From Halocalculus aciditolerans (GTDB lineage: Archaea > Halobacteriota > Halobacteria > Halobacteriales > Halobacteriaceae): a DNA stretch of 36,147 nucleotides. Below are positions 1 to 7,675 of this stretch, piece after piece (the first letter of the stretch is position 1; each line of letters begins with the position of its first letter). The notes beneath the pieces are model-generated. The model was not told the DNA's origin. It made no database searches and saw only the letters and a list, made by a program, of their open reading frames with translations. A program made the position numbers and the translations under genes. The stretch spans positions 1 to 36,147 of the forward strand of contig NZ_BMPG01000009.1 in NCBI RefSeq assembly GCF_014647475.1, given 5' to 3'.

Positions 1-26
1 GCCGAGCCCAGCGTTGCCTGACTCAT
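1..26 (-). CDS. Partial mirrored 5' end of an R-M gene (runs out of window)
   Basis: Reading leftward from 26, the sequence encodes the same first eight residues (MSQATLGS) as the gene that starts at 331, because it lies inside the inverted repeat. Only about 26 bases are visible, so it could be the start of a second full-length paralogue, a silent truncated copy, or a repeat remnant without a gene. The next bases to the left would decide. There is no independent coding evidence beyond the repeat identity. Confidence 0.35.
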
Positions 27-65
27 CGATGATCATCCGTGCACAATGTAGCGTGCCGATTGCCC
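1..65. repeat. Left arm of a perfect inverted repeat (at least 65 bp)
   Basis: Positions 1-65 are the exact reverse complement of 292-356; I matched every base from the window edge inward. The repeat may be longer, because its outer end coincides with the start of the window. It stops at 65/66 on the inner side. It includes the mirror image of the start codon and first codons of the restriction-modification gene at 331. Such repeats are typical crossover sites of invertible DNA; whether this one recombines is inference. Confidence 0.95.
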
Positions 66-291
66 AAGTTGTCATAGCCGACACCAACCGAAAGACTGGG
101 TCCAGCACCGAGGAAATGGAGTTGCATCAGTGGATAGATATTCTCAACCGGAGCGTATATCATCTTTTCTGTATCACTAGTATTCCACGAAATACCTCAC
201 GCGCTTGCTAGAATACGCGTAGATACGAGCAATCAGCACGCTCTCTAGGCCGTCTTCTATCGCCTCTCTGGTTCTCGTAAGACGGGGGCGC
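66..291. promoter_or_regulatory. 226-bp segment between inverted repeats; candidate invertible control region
   Basis: This segment holds no convincing gene. It is visibly more AT-rich in 133-200 than the flanking coding DNA, with TATA-like stretches around 153-162 (gcgtatat) that could act on either strand. Both outer ends abut identical, oppositely oriented gene starts. Inversion would exchange which start faces each upstream element. The best TATA-like hexamer at a leaderless distance from 331 (tacatt, 307-312) is inside the repeat arm itself. Both starts would therefore keep it, and only upstream activating sequence would be switched. That point is inference. Confidence 0.45.
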
Positions 292-356
292 GGGCAATCG
301 GCACGCTACATTGTGCACGGATGATCATCGATGAGTCAGGCAACGCTGGGCTCGGC
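292..356. repeat. Right arm of the inverted repeat, overlapping the R-M gene start
   Basis: Exact reverse complement of 1-65. It spans about 39 nt of upstream sequence plus the first 26 nt of the R-M coding region starting at 331. It includes an internal 10-bp palindrome (gatgatcatc, 320-329) just before the start codon. Recombination between the arms would leave the first codons of the gene unchanged while replacing everything upstream of 292. Confidence 0.95.
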
Positions 357-3300
357 CTACCAGAATTCGAGCCTCTTCTCCGGCTACTATCTCGACGAAC
401 GCGTCTACGATCTCGACGGGTGGGACTGCGACGAGGGCGCACGGAAAGCGCTCGCGGAACTCCGAGAGCTGTGGGACCTCGAACGGGATCTCGTCGCCTC
501 CTACAAGGAGGACGAACTGCTCGACTCGTGGATCGACGAAGTGCTCGATGTTCTGGGGTTCGGAACGCTCTCGGAGACGACGCTTCCCGGCGGTGGCGGG
601 TACAACGACCGCCTCCTCTTCGAATCGGCGGACGTCCGCCGAAAAGCGGCGACGCGGAAACGCGACGGAAATCAAGACGCCGCGTACAACCTCAGTGCCG
701 CGCTCCTCGAAGCCAAGCAGTGGGACGCGGACTTCACGACGCGGTTCAGCGAGCAGCGCTCGTACCGCGATGCGTCCCACCAGATCAAGTACTACCTGGA
801 ACACACGCCGGAAGACGTCGAGTGGGGCGTTCTCACGAACGGCCGGAAGTGGCGGCTCTACGGGACGAAGGACTACGCCACGGAGATCTACTACGAGGTC
901 GATCTGCCCGAACTCCTCGAGTCCGGGACGCTGGAACAGTTCAAGTACTTCTACGCGTTCTTCCGACCAGATGCCTTCCGGAAAACCGGCGGGACGTCGT
1001 TCCTCGATACGGTCTGGAACGAGAGCGAGACCGCCGCACGAGAACTCGGCGAAGACCTCCAAGACAACGTCTTCACGGCGCTCCGCGTCCTCGGCGAGGG
1101 GTTCCTCCGGACGAACGACGGGCTCGAACTCGACCCGGAGGACGAAGCGGGCCTCGCCGAGCTCAAAGAACAGTCGCTCGTCCTCCTCTATCGGTTGATG
1201 TTCGTGCTCTACGCGGAATCCCGGGACCTCATTCATCCCGAGAACCCGGCGATGCGCGACGAGTACGACCAGCACTTCGGGCTCAATCACCTCCGGTCGC
1301 GGATCCACGAGGACGTCCAGTCCGGCGACGACTTCGGGGACTACAGCGAGATATCCACGCAGATGTGGGGGCGACTCGACGAGCTCTTCGCACTCGTCGA
1401 CGAGGGCGAGGAATCGCTCGGCATCCCGCCCTACAACGGCGGGCTGTTCGACGCCGACGACCACGAGTTCCTCGCCGAGCACGCCGTCGCCGACCGCTAC
1501 ATCGCCGAAGTGATCTACCGGATCGGGACCACCGAGACCGAGGACGGCGAGTTCGTCCTCGCGGACTACGCCGACCTCGACACCCGCCACCTCGGCACCA
1601 TCTACGAGGGCCTCCTCGAACACGAGTTCCGGATCGCCCCTGAAGAGTACGCGGCCGTCTCTGAGGACGGCGGACAGGTCTGGAAGCCCGCGACCGAGGT
1701 GAGCGTCGCCGACGCCGTCGAAACCGTTGACGAGGGTGATCTGTATGTCGTAAACGACGACGGGGAACGCAAAGCGACGGGCGCGTACTACACTCCCGAC
1801 TATATCGTCGCGTACATCGTCGAGGAGTCGGTCGGATCTCTCGTCGACGACATCGAAGCCGACCTCAGAGCGGACGGGTTGGATCCCAGCGAGACGGAGT
1901 ACTTCAGGCGGTTCTGGCAGGGCGTCCTCGACCTGAAAATTCTCGACCCCGCCATGGGCAGCGCGCATTTTCTCACCGCTGCCACGGGTTACTTGACCGC
2001 CCGCGTTATGGGAGTGGTCCGCGAGCAGGAGATTCAGGGATACGACGAACAGGATCTCAGACGCGAAATCGCCCGCGAGTGCATTTACGGAGTGGACATC
2101 AACGGGATAGCGGTCGAGCTGGCGAAGCTCTCGATGTGGCTCGAAACGCTCGCCGCCGACCAGCCCCTCGCGTTCCTCGATCACCACCTGAAGACGGGGA
2201 ACTCACTCATCGGGAGTGACATCGAGGACGTTCTCGGCGACGAGAGCGACCAGTCCGGCCAGACGCAACTCACGGACTGGATGGATCAGACCCGTCAGCG
2301 CGCCCTGGAACACGTTCTGGATCGATTCTCGGATCTTCTCAGCATCGACAACGAGACGCTGGGAGGTATTAAGGAGATGGAAGAAGTGTACGCAGAGATT
2401 CGGGAGGACTCCCTCTATCGACACCTCCTGGCGATGGTGAACGTACATACGGCGTCGGATTTCGGTCTCGACGTTCCCGATGACGCCGAAGAGCAGATGG
2501 CTGAAGCACTTCGGGACGACTCGTGGGACGACATCGAGAACGCAGATTGGTTTCGGGAGGCTCAAGCGATGGCCAAGGAAGAGGGCTTCTTCCATTGGCA
2601 GCTAGAGTTCCCCGTCGTGTTCTATGGAGGGGACGGCGAGCGGCTGGAGGACCCCGGGTTCGATGCGGTGATCGGAAATCCGCCATACGTTGAAGTTGGA
2701 GACTCGGTTGAGGGGTACCTTCGCAGCACATTCGAGGTGCCGGAATACTTCGTTGATCTATTCCACGTGTTCATCGAACGGGGCGTTCAACTCCTTTCGG
2801 AGAACAGCGAGTTCGGATATATCGTTCCAGAGCCGTGGCTGACGATGGAGAACACGAGTCGGCTTCGCCAGTTCCTCCTCACGAACACGGCTGTAGAGCA
2901 AGTCGTCCGATTCGAGAGTACAGTATTCGATGAAGCGACAGTTGATACGATAATTCTGACGCTCCGCAAAACGGATGACCTAGATAGAATTCGCGTACTA
3001 CGCGCTGAGAACGAGGGATCTCGGATCCGGGGGATCACAGAGACGAACCAACTGGACCAGGAGTCACTTCTCAGCACTCAACAGAAACGTATCGAGGTTC
3101 GTCAGACCGCGCAAGAGTCAGAGATCCTAGATCGGATCCGATCAGCCAGCGTCCAGCTAGATGAAATCGCGGATGTCTCGATAGGAATCCAGGCGTATAA
3201 TCGTTCGAAGCACACCGAAGAACAGATCGAAAATCGCGTATTTCACGCTGACAACAAGGAATCCGAGGAGTATCTCCCCGAGTTGTCTGGTCAGGACGTC

Positions 3301-4440
3301 TCTCGATACTCGGTGAAGCACGACGGAGAGACCTGGGTGAAGTACGGGGATCATCTCCACGATTATCGACCGATGCGGTACTTTAGCGCGCCCCGCATTC
3401 TCGTCCGCGAGATCACGGACTCCGGCAGACACAAAATTCACGCAGCGTATACCGAGGAGACCTATTGCAACTACAAGACGATCCTGAACATCTTGCCGAC
3501 CGGTGACTACTCTGCCAAGTATCTCTTAGCGGTCCTGAATTCCACTGCTATGTCTTGGATTTTCCTTCGAACATCGAATAAGGTCGTCTCTGACACTTTC
3601 CCTCGTATCTCGGTCACCGATCTGGAGGGCTTGGACATCCCGCGTATCGACTTCTCGAAGTCGCCCCCTCTCTCCGTACAGAAGTTGGAGGAACTGTTCA
3701 GGGATTATCTTAGAACAGGTGACTCGGCCCCATTCAAAAGTGTGATCTCTGACATGGTTGATTTCTCCTCCGGTCATCCGGGAGTACTTCATGACTTCCT
3801 TCGAGCGCGCGTGGACGACCTCAATGATTGGCAAGAGCGGAGATCCCTGATCGATCTCCCCCTCCTGGACTACCTCGGGAACTACACAAAGGGCCCGAAT
3901 CTCCCCGACATCGGGCTCTTTCAGCCAACGTCGTCGAATATCCTCGATGCGACGGCGGAGGACTACGAGAAACTCCGCGTCGGCGACGTCGAGACCGAGC
4001 GGGACGGCTCCAGTGTGACGGTGTCCGCGACGGCGCGGTATAAGCCCGAGGACGAGGACGCCTTCGAGACCGACCAGTGGGGGTACGCGGAGACCGGATA
4101 CGAGGAAGCGTTTACGCTCACTGATCTCACTGAGGTGGAAGCCGCACTCGTCGAAGCGTTCGTCCCCGTCGCCGCAGAGGAGGCCGACGGCTTCGCCGGT
4201 TTCCGGGACAACGCGACGAAGACGAACTCACCTATCGACCGACTGAAAGCCATCACGCTACCGGACCCCGACGACGTCGCGGACGACTTGGAGCGCTACT
4301 TCCAAGCCAAAGAACGGGCTGACGAACTCGACGAGAAGATCGAGAAGACCGACGACCTCATCGACGATATCGTCTACGACCTGTACGGCCTGTCCGAGGA
4401 GGAGATCGAGATCGTCGAGTCGTCGGTTCGTAACGACTGA
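331..4440 (+). CDS. Type IIG-like restriction-modification enzyme (Eco57I/PglX-like adenine methyltransferase)
   Basis: The protein has 1369 residues. An N-terminal endonuclease-like region carries an ExK motif (Glu127-Ala-Lys129 in LLEAKQWD), as in single-chain type IIG enzymes. The central N6-adenine methyltransferase has the SAM-binding motif DPAMGSAHF near residue 539 and the catalytic NPPY near 783. A target-recognition region follows, ending in a helical tail (residues about 1320-1365, DLYGLSEEEIEIVE). It should methylate adenine in a short DNA site and cut unmethylated DNA. Start 331 is the first in-frame ATG; the ATG at 321 is in another frame. The part from about 2780 to 3800 looks less GC-rich than the ends, suggesting an exchanged specificity module. 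A BREX PglX or DISARM methyltransferase is an alternative. No partner genes lie downstream, but upstream is not visible. The start lies inside an inverted repeat. Confidence 0.85.
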   Translation: MSQATLGSAYQNSSLFSGYYLDERVYDLDGWDCDEGARKALAELRELWDLERDLVASYKEDELLDSWIDEVLDVLGFGTLSETTLPGGGGYNDRLLFESADVRRKAATRKRDGNQDAAYNLSAALLEAKQWDADFTTRFSEQRSYRDASHQIKYYLEHTPEDVEWGVLTNGRKWRLYGTKDYATEIYYEVDLPELLESGTLEQFKYFYAFFRPDAFRKTGGTSFLDTVWNESETAARELGEDLQDNVFTALRVLGEGFLRTNDGLELDPEDEAGLAELKEQSLVLLYRLMFVLYAESRDLIHPENPAMRDEYDQHFGLNHLRSRIHEDVQSGDDFGDYSEISTQMWGRLDELFALVDEGEESLGIPPYNGGLFDADDHEFLAEHAVADRYIAEVIYRIGTTETEDGEFVLADYADLDTRHLGTIYEGLLEHEFRIAPEEYAAVSEDGGQVWKPATEVSVADAVETVDEGDLYVVNDDGERKATGAYYTPDYIVAYIVEESVGSLVDDIEADLRADGLDPSETEYFRRFWQGVLDLKILDPAMGSAHFLTAATGYLTARVMGVVREQEIQGYDEQDLRREIARECIYGVDINGIAVELAKLSMWLETLAADQPLAFLDHHLKTGNSLIGSDIEDVLGDESDQSGQTQLTDWMDQTRQRALEHVLDRFSDLLSIDNETLGGIKEMEEVYAEIREDSLYRHLLAMVNVHTASDFGLDVPDDAEEQMAEALRDDSWDDIENADWFREAQAMAKEEGFFHWQLEFPVVFYGGDGERLEDPGFDAVIGNPPYVEVGDSVEGYLRSTFEVPEYFVDLFHVFIERGVQLLSENSEFGYIVPEPWLTMENTSRLRQFLLTNTAVEQVVRFESTVFDEATVDTIILTLRKTDDLDRIRVLRAENEGSRIRGITETNQLDQESLLSTQQKRIEVRQTAQESEILDRIRSASVQLDEIADVSIGIQAYNRSKHTEEQIENRVFHADNKESEEYLPELSGQDVSRYSVKHDGETWVKYGDHLHDYRPMRYFSAPRILVREITDSGRHKIHAAYTEETYCNYKTILNILPTGDYSAKYLLAVLNSTAMSWIFLRTSNKVVSDTFPRISVTDLEGLDIPRIDFSKSPPLSVQKLEELFRDYLRTGDSAPFKSVISDMVDFSSGHPGVLHDFLRARVDDLNDWQERRSLIDLPLLDYLGNYTKGPNLPDIGLFQPTSSNILDATAEDYEKLRVGDVETERDGSSVTVSATARYKPEDEDAFETDQWGYAETGYEEAFTLTDLTEVEAALVEAFVPVAAEEADGFAGFRDNATKTNSPIDRLKAITLPDPDDVADDLERYFQAKERADELDEKIEKTDDLIDDIVYDLYGLSEEEIEIVESSVRND

Positions 4441-4549
4441 GCCGACGTGGGCCCTCTAACGAGGGAGACTCACTCGAACGCGCGGTACTCTACGCAGTGA
4501 TGTAGACGGTCGGGTATGAAGCCGAAACGGCCGGTGCTCGCGTCGTTTC

Positions 4550-4915
4550 TCAGTGACCGCGTCGGCGCTCGACCTCTTCGAGATACGCCTCCCGACCATT
4601 CTCGTTGAGGAAGTCCCACGGGTCGGGGAACGGCGCGGCCTCGGGCGACGTCTCCGCGGCCATCTCGGTGGCTCGCTTCGCCTCTTGAATCGCGCGGTAC
4701 ATCGCGTCGATGTCGTCTTCGGTCAGTTCGTCGCCATCTGAGATCCGCGACGTCGCCTGCCGGAAGGCGTCGCGCACGGTCTCCTCGCGGATACGTTCGA
4801 GGCGCGCGCAGAAGAGTTCGCGTCTGATCCCTTCCCACGTCCCCACTATCGCGTCTGATTGTTCGCTATCGGCGTCGTCTGCTTCTCCGGGAGCCGTGCT
4901 CGCTCGAATTTTCAC
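4550..4915 (-). CDS. Small acidic protein of unknown function
   Basis: I do not recognise a family. From a GTG at 4915 the frame encodes 121 residues, mostly predicted helical and charged. The middle reads DELTEDDIDAMYRAIQEAKRATEM and the end PWDFLNENGREAYLEEVERRRGH. Composition is typical of haloarchaeal soluble proteins. The open frame continues upstream to 5044, but that stretch is Cys/Arg-rich and does not look coding, so I prefer the internal GTG. The size and the neighbouring Doc-like toxin remnant would suit an antitoxin or a small element-borne protein; that is only context. Confidence 0.5.
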   Translation of the reverse strand: MKIRASTAPGEADDADSEQSDAIVGTWEGIRRELFCARLERIREETVRDAFRQATSRISDGDELTEDDIDAMYRAIQEAKRATEMAAETSPEAAPFPDPWDFLNENGREAYLEEVERRRGH

Positions 4916-5136
4916 TCTCGCTCTGCATCGGTGTCTCCGTGGACATACGGGCCGAACGAACGACGCCACGCGTGCGTACTTTCTGGGCCGAGGAACCAGG
5001 CCGACGCGGTCAGCACAGTCGAGATATCGCGTCGGCGGTGTCACGGGTAGCGCAGAAAACTCACGGCTGACGCTCCGGGTCGTCGATACACTCTCTCAAC
5101 GAGAGATCGGTAACGTGCCAGCTGCTGAAGGCGGCC

Positions 5137-5250
5137 TCAGTCGTGCAGTGCGTCGAGGAGGTCTCCGTCCTCCTCGATGAACCGGCGAACCCGCTCGCGG
5201 TGACGCTCTCGGTCGGCGTCGTCTTCGTCTGCCTCTGGCTCCAGACTCAT
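5137..5250 (-). CDS. Very small acidic protein (37 aa), possible antitoxin remnant
   Basis: An ATG at 5250 opens a 37-residue frame (MSLEPEADEDDADRERH...), ending in FIEEDGDLLDALHD. It is highly acidic and helical, like the tails of haloarchaeal antitoxins, and lies 43 nt downstream of the Doc-like toxin remnant on the same strand. Canonical phd-doc order places the antitoxin first, so this is either a relic or an unrelated small protein. Support is composition and position only. Confidence 0.35.
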   Translation of the reverse strand: MSLEPEADEDDADRERHRERVRRFIEEDGDLLDALHD

Positions 5251-5293
5251 GCCGACTACTACTACCACCAGGCGCTTCAGTCTTCCACTCGCG

Positions 5294-5690
5294 TCACGGT
5301 GTGAGACGATCCTCGTCGATCTCGCCCGTTTCCAACCAGTCCGCGAGCTCGGACGGACTGAACCTGCGGATGCGTCGCATCACGCGTTCCGCACGCTCAC
5401 CCCGCTCCGCCGGCTCCAAGCCCTTCCCGTCGAGGTAGGTCTGCATCGTCAGCCACGCCGTCCGTTTGTTCCCGTCCTCGAAGTAGTGCGACGTCGTGAT
5501 GTTCCGCAGGAGGAGGGCCGCGGACTGGTACGCCTCGTCGTCAGTGTTCGCTTCGGGGATGTCTTCGAGGAGGCGTTTGAACTTCAGGCGCGGCGCTGCG
5601 ACGCGAGCTCCGGGATAACCTAACGCACATCCGAGTCCAGTAGCTGACCCACGCGAGAGGGTGTCATCGACTTCTTCCCGAAGGGTTTGT
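5294..5690 (-). pseudogene. 5'-truncated Doc/Fic-family toxin
   Basis: The frame contains the Fic/Doc signature HYFEDGNKRTAW, matching HxFxxGNKRxx. In Doc toxins the His is catalytic and the GNK loop binds the nucleotide used to phosphorylate elongation factor Tu. Downstream residues (MQTYLDGKGLEP... SELADWLETGEIDEDRL) fit a death-on-curing domain. Between about 5550 and 5690 there is no in-frame ATG, GTG or TTG. The frame continues upstream only as a shadow of the membrane gene ending at 5697. The usual N-terminal segment of Doc proteins is not recognisable. I therefore read it as having lost its start, perhaps at the junction with the neighbouring operon. An unrecognised start codon or a sequencing frameshift is possible. 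Confidence 0.6.
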
Positions 5691-5696
5691 TCCGAT

Positions 5697-6011
5697 TCAT
5701 CGGTCGGAAACCAGTGCGTAGAGGATCGTGCAGAGGCCCAAAACCGTGACGAGACCGCGCACGAGCAGTACGAGAGATGTCCCGAACCCGAGTTGGTCGA
5801 GTATTGCGGCCGCAACGAAGACGCCGGTGGTCACGAGGCCGATTCCGACTGCCAGGAAGAGCATTTGTCTCGTATCGTTCCGCCGGTAGCCGCGATAGGC
5901 GAGGAGCGCGACGAAGAGCCCGACGACAGCGGTCACGGCCAGCGCAATCCACGCGACGGTGTCCGGCCGCAGCGCCGTTGCGGCGGTCGAGAGAGCGAGG
6001 GGTATGCTCAC
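5697..6011 (-). CDS. Small membrane protein, DUF7521-like
   Basis: This 104-residue protein has three predicted membrane helices, around residues 18-40, 47-70 and 78-100, with a short basic loop (YRGYRRNDTRQ) between the first two. It is the last gene of a three-gene leftward operon. Its GTG start at 6011 overlaps the stop of the preceding gene by 4 nt (GTGA), so translation is probably coupled. It is a diverged relative of the upstream 109-aa protein with the same length and helix layout. Haloarchaeal genomes often pair such DUF7521-type proteins with a winged-helix regulator. The molecular role is unknown. It may work with its paralogue as a membrane sensor or as a target of the regulator; that is inference. 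Confidence 0.75.
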   Translation of the reverse strand: MSIPLALSTAATALRPDTVAWIALAVTAVVGLFVALLAYRGYRRNDTRQMLFLAVGIGLVTTGVFVAAAILDQLGFGTSLVLLVRGLVTVLGLCTILYALVSDR

Positions 6012-6337
6012 CGGCTCTCACCCCCGTAGATTGCCCAGAGAATCGCGGCGAGTCCGACGAGCTGGCAGCCGCTCACAGCGACCGCGCGAGCGCTCGTTCC
6101 AACCGCGGTGAACGTCGGTAGCCCGATTCGCAGGAGCTCTGGGACGGTCGTGAGCAGGAAGAGGCCGATGGCGAGTACGAGTATTCCCGTGTCCCGCGGG
6201 CTCTGCAGGTAGCCGCGGACGAGTGTCGCGGCGATGATGACCGAGAGCGTAATCGACAGCAGTGACAGGCCGAGTACGCCGAGCGCCACCGCGGAATCGG
6301 CACCAGTGACGCGGAGTTGAAGGAGCATGATGGACAT
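6008..6337 (-). CDS. Small membrane protein, DUF7521-like (paralogue of next gene)
   Basis: From the ATG at 6337 this encodes 109 residues, starting MSIMLLQLRV, with three hydrophobic segments separated by a polar loop (RGYLQSPRDTG). The start lies one base after the stop of the winged-helix gene at 6339, and the stop overlaps the GTG of the following gene. The longer open frame to 6448 runs back into the regulator's coding sequence and is rejected. Helix pattern and length match the downstream protein, indicating a tandem duplication within the operon. Function is unknown beyond membrane location. Confidence 0.75.
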   Translation of the reverse strand: MSIMLLQLRVTGADSAVALGVLGLSLLSITLSVIIAATLVRGYLQSPRDTGILVLAIGLFLLTTVPELLRIGLPTFTAVGTSARAVAVSGCQLVGLAAILWAIYGGESR

Positions 6338-6338
6338 C

Positions 6339-6680
6339 TCAGGACAGCCCCTCGAAGAGATCCGTGAACCGATCGGACGGATCTGTACTGGTCCGGGTGA
6401 CCGATACGACGTACTCGCCGTCCTCGAAGCGGACGGACAGCTCTTCAATTGTGGCCTGATAGCGCTTGTAGTGGTGGCCGTCCGGGTCGAGGACTTGCTC
6501 TTCAGTTACAAGGTTAACCGCCTCCAGTCGGTTGAGGCGCCGGTAGGCTGTGGGGTCGGACATCTCGCAGGCCGTGCAGAGTTCGGAGACGGACATCGGT
6601 TCGGTGGTGAGTTCGGCGAGGATGGCCCGCGCGTACTCGTCGTCGAGCAGCGCGAGGAGTTCGTCCGCATCCTCGTCCAT
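6339..6680 (-). CDS. Winged-helix (ArsR-like) transcription regulator
   Basis: This 113-residue protein begins MDEDADELLALLDDEYARAIL, the usual opening of haloarchaeal winged-helix regulators. A helix-turn-helix follows (SVSELCTACEMSDPTAYRRLNRLEAVNLV, residues about 30-58), then a beta wing with basic residues (GHHYKRYQATIEEL). It would bind DNA as a dimer. It heads an operon with two small membrane proteins. This arrangement recurs in haloarchaea and suggests that the regulator controls its own operon or receives input from the membrane proteins. The ligand is unknown. The two Cys residues in the recognition region (SELCTACEM) could make it thiol- or metal-responsive, but this is speculative. 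Confidence 0.8.
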   Translation of the reverse strand: MDEDADELLALLDDEYARAILAELTTEPMSVSELCTACEMSDPTAYRRLNRLEAVNLVTEEQVLDPDGHHYKRYQATIEELSVRFEDGEYVVSVTRTSTDPSDRFTDLFEGLS

Positions 6681-6909
6681 ACGTCAGGCATGTGGGGTGA
6701 GGGGTATAATACTCACTCCGTGCTTCTCGCTCAGAAGACGGGGCACGTCCGGGATTCTCACGCTGAAATCCCTCTCGAGGTTCACTGACGCAGCGGACGG
6801 CCACAGCCGTCGACGGACTCTCTCCAGTTCCGTCCAGAAGCCCACCGAGTACTCTTATGCGGGTGGAGTCGTGACCCTCCTTCTGGGGCCGACTCAGGCT
6901 CCGGTACAG

Positions 6910-7575
6910 ATGAACACCGAGCAATTCACCAGTGAGCACCAGACGACGCGGAGCGACGAACCGTTCCAGCTGGAGAACAGCTACACGCTCGACGTCGCCG
7001 TCGACGGAACCGTTCTCGCGAAGGCGGGGTCGATGATCGCGTTCACGGGTGACCTTTCCTTCACGGGCCAGGCGTCCGCCGAAGGAGGAATTACGGGGTT
7101 CGTGAAGCAAGCCGCGACGGGCGAGGGAACACCGGTGATGGAAGTCGAAGGCAGCGGACACGTCTACCTCTCGGACCAGAAGAAGAAGGTCCAGCTTCTC
7201 GAACTTGAGGCTGGGGAGTCGATCACGGTCAACGGCGAGGACGTTCTCGCGTTCGACGAGAGCATCTCCTACGAGATATCGTCGATAGACTCTCTCGCCG
7301 GCGCGTTCGCGGGCGGGTTCACGAACGTCTATCTCGAAGGACCGGGCTACGCCGCGATTACGACGCACGCCGACCCAATCGTCCTCGAACCACCGGTCTC
7401 AACGGATCCGAGCGCGACGGTCGCGTGGAGCGACACGACGCCGAACGTGAGCACGAACGCGAGCCTCTCGGACATGATCGGCCAAGAGTCCGGCGAGCGC
7501 TTCCAGATGTCCTTCACCGGAGACACCGGCTACGTCGTCGTCCAACCCTACGAGGAACACGCGAACGAGCCGTGA
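6910..7575 (+). CDS. AIM24 family protein
   Basis: From the ATG at 6910 this encodes 221 residues with the beta-rich pattern of the AIM24/TIGR00266 family. It has a start like NSYTLDVAVDGTVLAKAGSMIAFTGDLSF, the Gly-rich segment EGGITGFVKQAATGEGTPVMEVEG, and HVYLSDQKKKVQLLELEAGESITV. Family members are soluble beta-sandwich proteins; mitochondrial Aim24 affects inner-membrane organisation, and the prokaryotic role is not established. The long open frame upstream to 6550 is antisense to the winged-helix gene and is excluded. A weak TATA-like tcttat near 6852-6857 would give a leader of about 30 nt. It is transcribed alone and converges with the CPBP protease gene. Confidence 0.85.
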   Translation: MNTEQFTSEHQTTRSDEPFQLENSYTLDVAVDGTVLAKAGSMIAFTGDLSFTGQASAEGGITGFVKQAATGEGTPVMEVEGSGHVYLSDQKKKVQLLELEAGESITVNGEDVLAFDESISYEISSIDSLAGAFAGGFTNVYLEGPGYAAITTHADPIVLEPPVSTDPSATVAWSDTTPNVSTNASLSDMIGQESGERFQMSFTGDTGYVVVQPYEEHANEP

Positions 7576-7675
7576 CTGACGCCGGAAGCATCGGCAAGCA
7601 ACTCGAGAGTGAACTCGGTCCCACAATCGCCGTCGCCGACGAGCAGTCCCTTCTACTCACCCTGACAAAATCCAA

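Noticed and set aside
325-2187. 620-aa minus-strand open frame opposite the R-M gene
   Set aside because: It is antisense to a gene with clear methyltransferase motifs, and long antisense frames are common in GC-rich haloarchaeal DNA. No recognisable domain.
4452-4465. Hairpin ccctc-taac-gaggg after the R-M gene
   Set aside because: The 5-bp stem is too short and has no T-tract. It could be a weak 3' structure, not enough to call a terminator.
4470-4552. Possible C-terminal continuation (FGFIPDRLHHCVEYRAFE) in another frame after the small gene at 4550
   Set aside because: It would need a frameshift right at the stop codon and has no recognised family; noted only as a possible relic.
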